Below are positions 14,153 to 14,225 of a stretch of DNA of 14,225 nucleotides, piece after piece (the first letter of the stretch is position 1; the number at the start of each line of letters is the position of its first letter). Both the position numbers and the translations under genes were made by a program. Under the pieces are notes generated by a model, which did no database searches, was not told the DNA's origin, and was given only the letters and a program-made list of their open reading frames with translations. Source of the stretch: CAYMST01 sp964393115 (GTDB taxonomy: Bacteria; Bacteroidota; Bacteroidia; Cytophagales; Cyclobacteriaceae); the NCBI GenBank assembly GCA_964393115.1, contig CAYMST010000114.1, forward strand, positions 1-14,225, read 5' to 3'.

Positions 14153-14225
14153 ATACTAGTTGATTCTGATTTTACGAAGCGCAAAGAAGCACCATCGAAA
14201 CCCATTGTTCTGACTTTGGGTTAGT

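Noticed and set aside
1..14225. CRISPR array, insertion sequence, prophage or toxin-antitoxin pair
   Set aside because: No regularly spaced direct repeats, transposase, integrase, phage or toxin-like protein could be found on either strand.

Overview
The window looks like the chromosome of a marine-type Bacteroidota, probably a Cytophagales or Flavobacteriia relative. It is AT-rich. Several genes encode lipoproteins or signal-peptide proteins. Shine-Dalgarno sites are scarce, and promoter-like sequences fit the Bacteroidota pattern (TTG, about 19-20 nt, TAnnTTTG). RDD membrane proteins, a solo LolD-type ATPase and a solo sucC also fit. This placement is inference from protein style, not from a marker gene.

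Region by region. 1-530: a small two-helix membrane protein and a strong terminator. 545-2538: two paralogous RDD-family membrane proteins on the + strand, each joined to different accessory parts. Between them is a Cys-rich N-terminal domain that a frameshift appears to have cut off from the second RDD gene. 2684-5347: a long hairpin, a type I sulfatase lipoprotein and an EF-hand-like lipoprotein, both genes on the - strand. 5825-6325: a small secreted protein behind a perfect palindrome. 6486-8759: an unusually long carotenoid-oxygenase-family enzyme. 8928-9959: an unrecognised lipoprotein. 10053-10601: gene-free, holding a broken copy of the neighbouring tRNA-Arg with a GC-rich insertion. 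10602-11973: tRNA-Arg(UCG) and sucC, each with its own terminator. 12064-13574: a LolD-like ATPase overlapping a DMT/EamA transporter by 4 nt, divergent from sucC. 13622-14152: a small secreted coiled-coil-type protein.

Housekeeping functions sit at the right: the TCA cycle (sucC), a tRNA, and an ABC ATPase possibly for lipoprotein release. The left and middle are accessory and envelope-facing: two RDD proteins, three lipoproteins, secreted proteins and an oxygenase. I see no operon tying the accessory genes into one pathway. No CRISPR array, transposase, integrase, phage genes or recognised defence system is visible. The points most worth following are the split RDD gene at 1771-2538, the duplicated tRNA-Arg piece at 10338-10422 and the 73-bp hairpin that contains the sulfatase stop codon.
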